Shown: in pieces, positions 7,113-14,816 of the stretch
Layout: each line of letters begins with the position of its first letter
How positions within the stretch are numbered: position 1 is the first letter of the stretch
Assembly: GCA_003132865.1 (NCBI GenBank)
Contig: PKYZ01000257.1
Span: forward strand, 1 to 18,736
DNA: 18,736 nucleotides
Direction: 5' to 3'
Source: Bryobacterales bacterium
Lineage (GTDB): Bacteria; Acidobacteriota; Terriglobia; Bryobacterales; Bryobacteraceae
The notes under the pieces: model-generated
What the model saw: the letters and a program-made list of their open reading frames with translations, nothing else
Databases searched by the model: none
What the model was told of the DNA's origin: nothing
Position numbers and translations under genes: made by a program

Positions 7113-7147
7113 TTTCGCCTCCCTGCCCCCATTTGCAGGTATGGCGA

Positions 7148-7221
7148 TACCCTTATTTTTGGGGTTCGCTTCGCTTCGTAATTTCGGTAGTGGGCTAATT
7201 TGAATAAGGGTAGCACTACCG
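7148..7221. repeat. Two interlocking inverted repeats upstream of the HExxH gene
   Basis: Tacccttatt (7148-7157) is the perfect inverted complement of aataagggta (7203-7212). A second pair, cggtagtg (7185-7192) and cactaccg (7214-7221), has its left arm inside the loop of the first and its right arm outside it. Such crossing arms can form an H-type pseudoknot or two mutually exclusive stems in RNA. They lie about 35-110 bases upstream of the GTG start and could be in its 5' leader. No function is established. Confidence 0.5.
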
Positions 7222-7499
7222 GCGCTTGCGACATTCACCAGATCCGAGTGCAGAACCTGCACGCAGGAATGCCAAAGTTGCCGGTCATCGCCGATGCGTA
7301 GTGGCTTTGAGCGGCGAACTTTGACGCATGCGCAGTCAGCTATTGCGAAATGGCTTCGGACCGGACGCTCTCTCCGACCGTGGTGGGAACTACCGGTATG
7401 GCAACCTGGCTCAGAGCGGAGATTACGTCTCCGCTGCCGCAAACGCAGGGCGGCTCACTACCGGCAAAATAGCCCTCGCACGGAGAGGGATTCCAGAGC

Positions 7500-7521
7500 G
7501 AAACACAAGAGCTTGTGTTTC
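7500..7521. promoter_or_regulatory. Perfect 10-bp palindrome, possible operator
   Basis: The arms gaaacacaag (7500-7509) and cttgtgtttc (7512-7521) are perfectly complementary, with only two bases between them. The near-contiguous symmetry suits a dimeric DNA-binding protein better than an RNA hairpin, although a nine-pair stem with a GAGC loop is also possible. It lies about 180 bases upstream of the response regulator ATG. No T-tract follows, so it is not a typical terminator. Confidence 0.4.
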
Positions 7522-7700
7522 ACCTGATTGGGTGTCCCTGCGGATTCGTTGAAGCACGGCATGTTCCAAAGCGCCCCGCGATTGATGCGGGCGCCCCAGA
7601 ATCCAGGACGTTTGGCCCGACTCGTGCAACAAGCATCATCGTCGGAGAGAGTTCGCAGCATTCGACAATCAGCCCAGCCAGAAAGGTGGTGGACGATTCC

Positions 7701-8126
7701 ATGGCTTTACCGCTCAGCGGAGAGATCCCGGAAACCGTTCTCGTTGCCGAAGACGACGCAGCCATCCTCAGGCTGGTTCGGGTGATTCTTGAGGAGGCCG
7801 GCTTTGAAGTGCTGGCGGCCAGTTCTGCCAAGGAAGCAATACGTGTCGCAGCCCATTTCTCACGAACCATCCATCTGCTGCTTTCGGATGTCATGATGCC
7901 GGACATGTGCGGGCCGGAGTTGGCGGATGTGTTGAAGCAACGGCGGCCAGACATGCGGGTGATGCTTATGTCCGGCTATGCCGATGGCGCTATGCTCGTT
8001 CTTAACCACGGCTGGCACTTCATCCAAAAGCCATTCCTGCCGACCGCCCTGCTGGGCAGAGTAACTGACGTCCTGCACACAAAAGTGCAGGATCAAGGCA
8101 CGGATCATTTTGACCCACGCCAGTAA
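7701..8126 (+). CDS. Single-domain response regulator (CheY-like receiver)
   Basis: The 141-residue protein is essentially one receiver domain (residues 11-130). Key residues are present: the acidic pocket E17-D18-D19 in VLVAEDDAAIL, the phospho-acceptor D63 in LLLSDVMMPDMCG, the switch S91 in MLMSGYAD, and K110 in FIQKPFLP. No output domain follows; the tail after about residue 130 is short and polar. It must act through protein contacts, for example as a phosphorelay intermediate or by resembling the receiver of hybrid histidine kinases (LMSGY/QKPF style). The ATG at 7701 has a loose AAAGGTGGTGG about nine bases upstream. The frame is open back to 7515, but that part lacks domain similarity. 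No histidine kinase is encoded nearby, so it is an orphan. Confidence 0.88.
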   Translation: MALPLSGEIPETVLVAEDDAAILRLVRVILEEAGFEVLAASSAKEAIRVAAHFSRTIHLLLSDVMMPDMCGPELADVLKQRRPDMRVMLMSGYADGAMLVLNHGWHFIQKPFLPTALLGRVTDVLHTKVQDQGTDHFDPRQ

Positions 8127-8147
8127 TGCCGGGTAGACATCCGTTAA

Positions 8148-8393
8148 GACCATTGCGCCGCACTGGCGCGCCGAAGCGATACTAAGGCGATGAACTCGGA
8201 CCTGGATAACTGTGCGCTCTTGTGAAGCGTATTCCGGATGAGAGCGGCATACAGGGGCACGCAGGCCGAGACGATCGCGTCTTCGGTCCCCAACGTGCTT
8301 CAGATCGTGAACGAGCTGCAGGTTACGGATCGAAAGGCCACATCATTTGAGGTGCGAGCAACGGCGAATCCGAACTGGGCGAGGGATTGGTAG
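8148..8393 (+). pseudogene. BON-domain protein, decayed remnant
   Basis: One frame reads AMNSDLDNCALL, then an in-frame TGA at 8223-8225, then SVFRMRAAYRG and TQAETIASSVPNVLQIVNEL followed by QVTDRKATS, ending at TAG 8391-8393. The piece after the stop matches the second half of a BON domain (GT...AExIAxSVPNVxxVVNELQV), a periplasmic or outer-membrane phospholipid-binding fold. The region just before the stop is compatible with the first half in the same frame. The strand preceding the GT motif is garbled, and TAA at 8145-8147 bounds the remnant upstream. There is no signal peptide. The call rests on recognisable BON residues and is a relic, not a functional gene. Confidence 0.55.
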
Positions 8394-8483
8394 GTTGCGG
8401 CTTTCCAAGCAGTGGCGGGCCAGTGAGTGGAGTGGTAACCTTCTTCGGGTGGCACTTGCGGCATTCCGTTACCGGGGAAAGCA

Positions 8484-9494
8484 ATGGCTATAATGCGACC
8501 GATGAAGTCTCTGTTGTTTCCGATGGCAGTAGTGCTCTGCTTAGCGGCCGGTGCGCAGGTGCGGAAGGCACGCCGGTTGAAGGCGCCGGCGGTCACCTTC
8601 AAAGCCGCTGAAATCAACGATTCAAATCAGTCGGGCAGCATAGGTCCGAATGCCAAAGGCTCGGCCGTGGTGCGTGCCCAGATCCTGCTGGACCGGGCCC
8701 ATTTCTCCTGCGGCGAAATCGATGGCAATTATGGCAGCAACCTGGAGAAGACCGTGGCCGCATTTCAACGCGCCGGTAATCTTCCCGTTGACGGCGTAGT
8801 CGGGCCCGAGACGTGGGCCGTGCTCAATCGAGACCCAGCGCCGGCACTGTTCACCTACACGATCGCCCAGGAGGACGTGGCCGGACCCTTCGTCAAAGTG
8901 CCCGCGGACCTCATGGAGCAGGCCGAACTGCCATCTCTGGGATACGCGTCGCCACTGGAAGGACTGGGCGAGAAGTTCCACGCCAACCCAAACCTGCTGA
9001 AGATACTCAATCCGGACAGTGGCTTCGATAAGGACGGCGAACAAATCCTGGCGCCGAACGTGACCGCAATACCGCCGGGTCACGCGGCTTCGGTAGTGGT
9101 TTCCAAGTCCGATAGCTCAGTCACAGCCTTCGACGCTGAGGGAAAGATTCTTTCCTACTGCGTGGCGACGATTGGCAGCGAGCACGATCCGCTTCCGATC
9201 GGGGATTGGAAAATCAAGCGAGTGTGGCACAATCCGGTGTTTTACTATGACCCGCAACTCTTTTGGAACGCGAACCCTTCGGATGACAAGGCGGAGATCA
9301 AGCCTGGGCCGCGGAACCCGGTTGGCGTCGTTTGGATCGATCTTTCGAAAGAGCACTACGGCATTCACGGGACGCCGGCGCCCGGCAAAGTTGGCCATGC
9401 GGAGTCGCACGGCTGCATACGGTTAACCAACTGGGATGCATCCGAGTTGTCCCATATGGTCAAACCCGGGACGCCTGCCATCCTGAAGGAGTAA
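8484..9494 (+). CDS. L,D-transpeptidase (YkuD) with N-terminal peptidoglycan-binding domain
   Basis: The 336-residue exported enzyme has, in order, a signal peptide (MKSLLFPMAVVLCLAAGAQ after a short leader) and a PG_binding_1 domain at about residues 60-115 (DGNYGSNLEKTVAAFQ and LPVDGVVGPETWAVLN). A linker/LysM-like part with LGEKFHANPNLLKILNP follows, then a YkuD domain at about 205-336. The catalytic motif is HGTPAPGKVG followed by HAESHGCIRLTN, with C311 as nucleophile. These enzymes make 3-3 peptidoglycan cross-links or attach proteins to stem peptides in the periplasm. The ATG at 8484 has GGGGA five bases upstream; ATGs at 8493 and 8502 are alternatives. The M23 peptidase follows after a three-base gap, so the two form an operon. 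Confidence 0.93.
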   Translation: MAIMRPMKSLLFPMAVVLCLAAGAQVRKARRLKAPAVTFKAAEINDSNQSGSIGPNAKGSAVVRAQILLDRAHFSCGEIDGNYGSNLEKTVAAFQRAGNLPVDGVVGPETWAVLNRDPAPALFTYTIAQEDVAGPFVKVPADLMEQAELPSLGYASPLEGLGEKFHANPNLLKILNPDSGFDKDGEQILAPNVTAIPPGHAASVVVSKSDSSVTAFDAEGKILSYCVATIGSEHDPLPIGDWKIKRVWHNPVFYYDPQLFWNANPSDDKAEIKPGPRNPVGVVWIDLSKEHYGIHGTPAPGKVGHAESHGCIRLTNWDASELSHMVKPGTPAILKE

Positions 9495-9497
9495 GAC

Positions 9498-10187
9498 ATG
9501 CGCGAAAGGCCGGTAACCGTCTTTTTCGCAGGTTTTGTCTTCGGTCTTGTGTTCCTCGCGGTGATCCTCTGGCGGGCTGGGGCGTTACGGACCATGAACG
9601 CCTCGGCTGCGCCGGGCAGGGCACAGGAGTCCCAAACGCAGCCGGCGCAGAGGCCAGATACGCGCCGCTCGCGCCTCTCCCAGACGCCCCAACAACCGCC
9701 GCCGGCGGAAGTGCCGAACGCTGCCGGCGAAGGCCCGCCGGACCGGCCGTTGATGCAACGCAGGCTTATCATTCCCGTGCAGGGCGTCCACGCTGAAGAC
9801 CTTCGGGACAACTTCAACGAGGTGCGCGGCGGCCACCGGCACGAAGCCATCGACATCATGGCTTCGCGTGGCACGCCCGTGTTAGCGGCCGATGAAGGGA
9901 ACGTCGTGAAGCTGTTCCTCAGCAAACCAGGCGGCTTGACGGTTTACCAATTCGACGACAGCCTGACCTGGTGCTACTACTACGCTCACCTGGATGCATA
10001 CGCGCCGGGACTGAAAGAGGGCACGCGCTTGCGGAAAGGCGACGTCTTGGGCTACGTGGGCAGTACAGGTAACGCATCGCCCGATGCCCCGCACCTGCAT
10101 TTCGCCATTTTCAAACTGGGGCCGGAACAGCGCTGGTGGGAAGGCGCTCCCATCGATCCCTTCGGGTTCCTCACCGGTGGCAAATAG
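9498..10187 (+). CDS. M23 (LytM-type) peptidase, membrane-anchored
   Basis: The 229-residue protein has an N-terminal membrane helix (residues 7-26, TVFFAGFVFGLVFLAVILW), then a Pro/Gln-rich linker to about residue 85 and a LytM/M23 domain. Zinc ligands are visible: H115 and D119 in HRHEAID, and H201 in HLHF, with catalytic H164 in YYAHLD and H199. The glycine-rich GDVLGYVGSTGNA loop is typical. Because the key residues are all intact it should be an active endopeptidase cutting peptidoglycan stem cross-links. The start has AAGGAG within the final codons of the L,D-transpeptidase gene. Together the pair supplies a cutter and a cross-linker. No coiled coil is seen, unlike EnvC/NlpD-type activators. 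Confidence 0.92.
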   Translation: MRERPVTVFFAGFVFGLVFLAVILWRAGALRTMNASAAPGRAQESQTQPAQRPDTRRSRLSQTPQQPPPAEVPNAAGEGPPDRPLMQRRLIIPVQGVHAEDLRDNFNEVRGGHRHEAIDIMASRGTPVLAADEGNVVKLFLSKPGGLTVYQFDDSLTWCYYYAHLDAYAPGLKEGTRLRKGDVLGYVGSTGNASPDAPHLHFAIFKLGPEQRWWEGAPIDPFGFLTGGK

Positions 10188-10423
10188 CAGAGCGCGTCCG
10201 TCGGTTCTCCTTAAAATTCTTTGCTGGCTGCGATGCCCCCTGAAGGAGCGCGCTCGCTTCCTGTGCTATGAGACAACATGTCCGACCTGCAAGCACTTCT
10301 TGCCTTATGGACGGCAGGACTTGCACATAACAACTTGCGGGAGCCTCGGGTTCCTACTTTGTCTCACACACATTCAGCTTTGGCCCCCAATCTGCACTGC
10401 ATTGGATGGAAAGGAGGTAAGAA
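10188..10423. other. Intergenic region, nothing recognised
   Basis: These 236 bases between the M23 gene and the micro-ORF hold no recognisable gene, hairpin terminator or promoter that I can defend. They probably contain the promoter of the small gene at 10424. Confidence 0.4.
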
Positions 10424-10504
10424 ATGTCGACCCTATTGATTGTTCTTCTAGTGTTGTTTCTACTCGGCGGTGGCGGGTGGGGATATTCTCGTTTTCGCAG
10501 GTAG
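10424..10504 (+). CDS. 26-residue membrane micro-protein (DUF3309-like)
   Basis: An ATG preceded by a perfect AAGGAGG six bases upstream opens a 26-residue frame that starts MSTLLIVLLVLFLL, continues with GGGGWGYSRFRR and stops at TAG 10502-10504. The protein is one hydrophobic helix, a Gly hinge, an aromatic WGY and a basic tail, suggesting a single-pass inner-membrane peptide with the tail inside (positive-inside rule). It resembles short DUF3309-type proteins (hydrophobic helix, then GGGG), which have no assigned function. The strong ribosome-binding site and the clean topology argue that it is a real gene, even though it is shorter than usual annotation cut-offs. Confidence 0.7.
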   Translation: MSTLLIVLLVLFLLGGGGWGYSRFRR

Positions 10505-10839
10505 CGCACGCTGGCCATTTGACGTTGTCCGAAAAGTCAAACCAGGACACAGGTGGGGCTTGCCGCCCTCCTGTGACCCTGGACCTTTTGGACCATTTCC
10601 GTCAGACCCCGTCAGACCCCGCCTTGGGCTTGCGAACTCTTCTGGTTGGGAGTGATTTCGGTTACTAGCGCTACCGCTAAAGGGCTTCCTGGACGGCCGC
10701 AGGTGGCCGGTGGCCCGCGCGATCTTGGCGAAGTTCGTCATACTGGCGTAACCGGCGGTCTGGCCGCCCGCGTGCAGCTCCCGATCTCATGATCACCGCT
10801 CAACTTGAAGTGCCCCCGCGCGAGGCGTCTTTCGCAACC
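10505..10839. other. Intergenic region with a short tandem repeat
   Basis: No convincing gene lies here. The 10-base unit gtcagacccc occurs twice in direct tandem at 10601-10620. A minus-strand open stretch around 10640-10740 lacks recognised motifs. The region just before 10840 could also be coding if the alcohol dehydrogenase starts at the in-frame ATG at 10789. Confidence 0.4.
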
Positions 10840-11880
10840 ATGCACGCCTTGGTCTATCACGGCCCCGGCAAGCCTTCATGGGAATCGCACCGGCGCCCCG
10901 CACTCCAAGCCCCCCACGACGCTGTCGTCCGCATCACGACCTCGACCATCTGCGGAACGGATCTCCACATCATCAAAGGAGACGTCCCGACCGTCGCCGA
11001 AGGCCGAATACTCGGTCACGAAGGCATCGGAGTGATCGACGAAGCAGGCGCGGCAGTCTCATCCTTTCGCAAGGGAGACAAAGTCCTGATCTCCTGCATC
11101 ACAGCCTGCGGGAAGTGTGATTTCTGCAGAAAGCAGATGTATTCCCATTGCCGCAGCGGAGGCTGGATTCTAGGCAACACCATCGATGGGACCCAGGCAG
11201 AATACGTGCGCATCCCGTATGCCGACACCAGTCTCTACCCGCTCCCGCCGGACACCGAGGAAGAAGCAGCGGTGATGCTCAGCGATACCCTGCCCACAGG
11301 CTTCGAGTGCGGTGTTCTGAACGGTCAGGTGAAGCCTGGCGACACGATCGCTATTGTGGGCGCCGGGCCAGTCGGACTTGCCGCGTTGATGACCGCCCAG
11401 TTCTACTCCCCGGCTGCGATCTTCAGCGTCGATCTGGACGACAGCCGCCTGAAAGTCGCCAAGAGCTTCGGAGCAACCACGTTGATTAATAGTGCCGATG
11501 GAACCGCCGCCCAGCGCGTCATGGAACTGACTCACGGTGAGGGCGTCGACGTCGCGATTGAAGCCGTCGGGATCCCCGCCACGTTCGATATCTGCCAGGG
11601 CATCATCGGAGCCGGAGGACATCTCGCGAACATAGGAGTCCACGGCAAACCGGTGCTTCTGCATATGGAGAAACTGTGGGACCGCAACGCCACCTTGACC
11701 ACCCGATTGGTCGACACAGTCACCACGCCCATGCTTATCAAGGCCTTTCAGTCCGGCAACCTCCAGCCCGGAAAGCTGGTGACACACCGTTTCGCGCTGG
11801 ACGACATCCTGAAGGCTTACGACGCCTTCGGCAACGCCGCCAAACATTGCGCCCTGAAAGTGGCATTGAAGGCGCGCTGA
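10840..11880 (+). CDS. Zinc-dependent alcohol dehydrogenase (MDR superfamily)
   Basis: From the ATG at 10840 (MHALVYHGPGK) the protein has 346 residues, the normal length for medium-chain dehydrogenases. The N-terminal GroES-like domain has the catalytic-zinc Cys in TICGTDLHI and GHEGIG. The structural-zinc lobe CGKCDFCRKQMYSHC has the four-cysteine spacing C-x2-C-x2-C-x7-C. The Rossmann domain shows GAGPVGLAALM and an acidic residue after the second strand (FSVDLDDSRL), favouring NAD(H). The profile resembles Clostridium/Thermoanaerobacter-type secondary alcohol dehydrogenases; substrate is unknown. An in-frame ATG at 10789 would add 17 residues without family similarity. Neither start has a good ribosome-binding site. 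It stands alone between noncoding regions. Confidence 0.9.
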   Translation: MHALVYHGPGKPSWESHRRPALQAPHDAVVRITTSTICGTDLHIIKGDVPTVAEGRILGHEGIGVIDEAGAAVSSFRKGDKVLISCITACGKCDFCRKQMYSHCRSGGWILGNTIDGTQAEYVRIPYADTSLYPLPPDTEEEAAVMLSDTLPTGFECGVLNGQVKPGDTIAIVGAGPVGLAALMTAQFYSPAAIFSVDLDDSRLKVAKSFGATTLINSADGTAAQRVMELTHGEGVDVAIEAVGIPATFDICQGIIGAGGHLANIGVHGKPVLLHMEKLWDRNATLTTRLVDTVTTPMLIKAFQSGNLQPGKLVTHRFALDDILKAYDAFGNAAKHCALKVALKAR

Positions 11881-12279
11881 ATCTACGGATGTTGTTTTCG
11901 AGGTTCACGTTCAGGACGTGCCCGTCAAGACAATCTTCGTAGATTTCTCGATGGGCGGCGCGTTGCTCTCGATCTCCGGATTCGCCGCCGAACAGGAGTA
12001 TCAACTGTTCCTCATCCAGCAGGGGACCATGGCGCAGTCCACCTCGACCGCATCCCGTATCCCAGGCGGGATTCTACGTCGGGCGCCAGAATCTTTACAG
12101 TCCGCATGACGAATCGCCGGTTCACCCGGTTGCCCTCGGGTACTCCGCCTACAACTTCATCAAGATCCATCGCACGCTACGTGTGACAAAAAGCGAAAGT
12201 AGCCCACACCCAATTCCAGGGCAGCATGAGATCAGGCTGGAGCATTTTCCTATCGGACGCCGGCGACCATCCCATTGAC
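11881..12279. other. Intergenic region holding a transposase relic
   Basis: About 400 bases separate the alcohol dehydrogenase (plus) and the PHP hydrolase (minus); the two genes converge. The only recognisable content is the decayed transposase end at 12078-12190, described separately. No terminator with a T-tract was seen. Confidence 0.45.
12078..12190 (+). pseudogene. Degraded C-terminal end of an IS1-like transposase
   Basis: Three short blocks in order match the end of a DDE transposase common in this phylum. VGRQNL (expected ERQNLT) is in one frame. TVRMTNRRFTRL is one base out of frame, after an extra T at 12094-12096. VALGYSAYNFIKIHRTLRVT is back in the first frame. Between the second and third blocks about 15-20 residues normally present (a TNAFSKK-like segment) are deleted. 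Sequence after LRVT does not continue the family's PAMAAG motif. No terminal inverted repeats or target duplication were found, so the rest of the element has been lost. Assignment to the IS1-like group is from motif memory. Confidence 0.6.
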
Positions 12280-14550
12280 TCACTCGCTCTCGCTGAGCAA
12301 CCTCTTATACACTTCGCGCGCCCGATCGTAGGCCTGACGCGCGGCGCCAAGTTCGGCCACTGAAATGCGCGGTGCCTTCTGCGTCCAGCACTGGCTGACG
12401 GCCGCCAGACAGCATTCCGCACTGCGCCTCGAGGCGCGCACCGGCTTTCCCCCAACCAGCACAAAGATTGGATTGGTGTGCGCCGACGGCAATATTCGCA
12501 TGGCGACCCAACTGCTCTTTTCGATGGCCACGTCGAAGGCCACGTCGCGCACCTGCCCGTCGGCCAGCACATTCTTCCGCGCCACCGCCTGGCCATTCAC
12601 CACCAGTTCCACGGGCACCGCGCGCGTATCGCCGATCCGCGCCCGCTCCACATCCCAGTACGGTTTCTCGTCGTAGCGCTTGCCGCGAATGGACTGGTCC
12701 GGCAGCGGGTCCAGGTACGCCGCGACTTTTACTTGGGCATGAACCTGCGCGATGGTGGATGCCGCGCCGAGCCGCACTTCACTCGCGCCGGTCCCCACCG
12801 GCGTGTCATTCAACTTGAAGTCCATCAGGTGGCTTTTCCCGTCGGAGACATAACTCCGCCCGGCCTTTAGCGCCTGCAGCCAGTTCGCGTAACTCAGGCT
12901 TTCCAGCTTGGTATAAGTACGCCCGATCCCGACCCGCTGATCGTAGATGCAAGGGAAATCCGTCTCACCGGCGATGCGCGTCCGGAATCCGGCGTTCAGC
13001 GTGTGATACCAGATACTCAGCTCCCACACATAGGGCGTGTCCACCGACGAGATGAAATCCACCAAGCCGGGCTCGGTGACATCCACGATGTACTCGTTCG
13101 CGCCGATTCCGTCAAAACCCGGCATCTCGTAATTGGGCAGATCGTCGCTCATGACTTCCAGACCCCAACCCGAGTGCGCGAATCCTACCACGGCGCCCTG
13201 TGACTTGGCCCAGCGGAAGATCGGCAGATCCCAAGTAGGCCAGTCTGAAATCCGCGTGGCGCCGGGGTAATCCTGCTCCCGCAAGCCGAGCAGCACGATG
13301 TGGCCGGCATGGCTCGACGGAAACCCGGACACTTCCAGATCGTAGTGCATCAGTTCATCGGGCTTGGAAAGCGGATCGTCGTGCCCGGAAAAGAACTGCT
13401 TCTGATAGTAGTAATCGGGACCCCACGTCAGCACCGAACCGATGTTCAGCCGCTCGCCCGATATCTGCCGGATCATATCCCGCGGCAGCACGCCCTCGGT
13501 GGGATTCTGGTAATGTGAGCAGCCCGCGGCATGCACGTGATGATCGCCGGAATACCAACCGTAGCGCGCCGGATCGATCCAGCGTTCCAGTTGAAAGGAG
13601 AGTTCGGCGGGGCCGTTGCCGTCCACCGCGAACTCTTTGGTGTGCGCGCGGTATTCCGGGCCGCCCGTGTAAGTAATGTTATAGTAACCCGCCGGTAGGC
13701 TGATGCTCTCGCCGTCGGCGCGATAGATTTGCGGCTGGAAGAAGAAGTCGGGCGCGAGGCGCTTCGACGGATTCGGATAGAGCCGGTTCAGCCGGTCGCG
13801 AATGACAAAGGAGGCCATCGCCGGTTGGCCCTTTTCGTCGCGTACGCGCAGCTTCACCGTGTGCGCCGCGAGCGCGTTGAAGAGCACCAGAATGTCGTTG
13901 CGAAAGCCAATGTCCTGGCTGCCCTGACCTACGTTGAAGCTGATCTGCGCGGATCGCTGCCCGGTATCGCGGCTATAGACCTGTAGGATCCGGTAATCGA
14001 GCGCCAGCCCGGAAAGGCGGCGATCCATGGGCGGCTTGTCATAGATGGAGATCTCAGCCCAGCGGCCGGCGGCATCCTGCGGCGTCAATTCCAGCTTGGG
14101 CTCGGGGTTGCCGGTGGACTGAATGTAGACGTTGCCGCTGTTGGGGCTGGCCACGCGCAGGGGCGCGGTCACGTTGGCGCGGTTGATCACTTTCACCAGG
14201 AACAAGCGCGTGCCGCCCTCCACCAACTCGGGCTTGGCCGGCCCCGGCTCTACTTTGACGCGGCTTTCGGCGTTGATATCGACGATCGCGAGAGCATACC
14301 GGTCGAGAATCTTTTCCAGTTCCGCGACAGCCGCGCCCTCATCGGCGTTGGCGATGGCGGCGTTGATGGCGCCGTGGTCCGCTGCTGGAAACGGTTGGCC
14401 CAGGTAATTCATGGCGTCTTCCAGGCGGCGCACTTGTTGCGCCAACGGCTGGAGCGGAACGGCCGCCTCGCCGGCATGTTGGTGCGCGGGAGTTTGCGCG
14501 GCGGCGCAGCACGCCCCAGCGAGAACGATGAATGCGGCTCTGGCTTGCAT
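12280..14550 (-). CDS. Secreted CehA/McbA-family PHP-domain metallohydrolase
   Basis: The 756-residue protein has a signal peptide (FIVLAGACCAAAQ), a beta-rich N-terminal region with Ig-like stretches to about residue 325, and a PHP domain starting at WYSGDHHVHAAGCSHY (about residues 330-345). Other likely metal ligands lie in GHIVLLGL, VGFAHSGWGLEV and AGETDFPCIYD. Such proteins are called CehA/McbA after a carbaryl esterase/hydrolase, but natural substrates (phosphoester or ester) are mostly unknown. The C-terminal part (about 520-756) is beta-rich and ends with a helix of the form ARQAYDRAREVYKRLL. The ATG at 14550 gives the signal peptide directly. The gene stands alone and is likely exported to the periplasm or beyond. 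Confidence 0.85.
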   Translation of the reverse strand: MQARAAFIVLAGACCAAAQTPAHQHAGEAAVPLQPLAQQVRRLEDAMNYLGQPFPAADHGAINAAIANADEGAAVAELEKILDRYALAIVDINAESRVKVEPGPAKPELVEGGTRLFLVKVINRANVTAPLRVASPNSGNVYIQSTGNPEPKLELTPQDAAGRWAEISIYDKPPMDRRLSGLALDYRILQVYSRDTGQRSAQISFNVGQGSQDIGFRNDILVLFNALAAHTVKLRVRDEKGQPAMASFVIRDRLNRLYPNPSKRLAPDFFFQPQIYRADGESISLPAGYYNITYTGGPEYRAHTKEFAVDGNGPAELSFQLERWIDPARYGWYSGDHHVHAAGCSHYQNPTEGVLPRDMIRQISGERLNIGSVLTWGPDYYYQKQFFSGHDDPLSKPDELMHYDLEVSGFPSSHAGHIVLLGLREQDYPGATRISDWPTWDLPIFRWAKSQGAVVGFAHSGWGLEVMSDDLPNYEMPGFDGIGANEYIVDVTEPGLVDFISSVDTPYVWELSIWYHTLNAGFRTRIAGETDFPCIYDQRVGIGRTYTKLESLSYANWLQALKAGRSYVSDGKSHLMDFKLNDTPVGTGASEVRLGAASTIAQVHAQVKVAAYLDPLPDQSIRGKRYDEKPYWDVERARIGDTRAVPVELVVNGQAVARKNVLADGQVRDVAFDVAIEKSSWVAMRILPSAHTNPIFVLVGGKPVRASRRSAECCLAAVSQCWTQKAPRISVAELGAARQAYDRAREVYKRLLSESE

Positions 14551-14794
14551 GTCGAGGCCCTCCGAGTGTCCGGGAAATAGCTTACACCAGGACAGGGGAT
14601 AGATGCATCAACGCGCTACCAGCCAAACGCCCACACGGCCCCGGCATCGTGTTCTACGACGCCCTGAGGCTTGCGACCACATTAGGTCACCTGACCATGT
14701 ATGGTCGGAGCGGGAAGCTGCCGTGAAGGCAGTTTGAACGCCGGGAATCGGCTGGCCGCCGACGCTCGCGATTTTGGCCTATTGCCCACCCAGC

Positions 14795-14816
14795 AGGTTG
14801 CTGAGCAAAGCAACCT
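14795..14816. terminator. Perfect 8-bp hairpin, terminator-like without T-tract
   Basis: Aggttgct (14795-14802) and agcaacct (14809-14816) pair perfectly around the loop gagcaa. No T-run follows on either strand. It directly abuts the left arm of the 30-base inverted repeat at 14817, so it may instead be part of that dispersed element. Confidence 0.35.

Larger units (their letters stand above)
7113..7700. other. Intergenic stretch between divergent genes
   Basis: About 590 bases separate the HExxH gene (minus) from the response regulator (plus). No reading frame here looks protein-coding. The stretch holds two sets of inverted repeats (listed separately). The word ctaccgg occurs three times, near 7217, 7391 and 7459, twice within the 10-base word cactaccggc. 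It probably carries the promoters of both divergent transcription units. I could not assign a clear -35/-10 pair. Confidence 0.5.

Noticed and set aside
8223..8225. TGA in the BON-like frame as a selenocysteine codon
   Set aside because: BON proteins have no selenocysteine forms that I know of, no downstream SECIS-like structure was found, and the gene lacks a start and signal peptide.
10460..10741. A minus-strand frame with the stretch MTNFAKIARATGHLRPSRK
   Set aside because: No family recognised, no ribosome-binding site, and it overlaps the micro-gene with a strong one.
14685..14705. Overlapping 5-bp palindromes as operators
   Set aside because: Such short arms are expected by chance in 400 bases; mentioned only in the intergenic entry.
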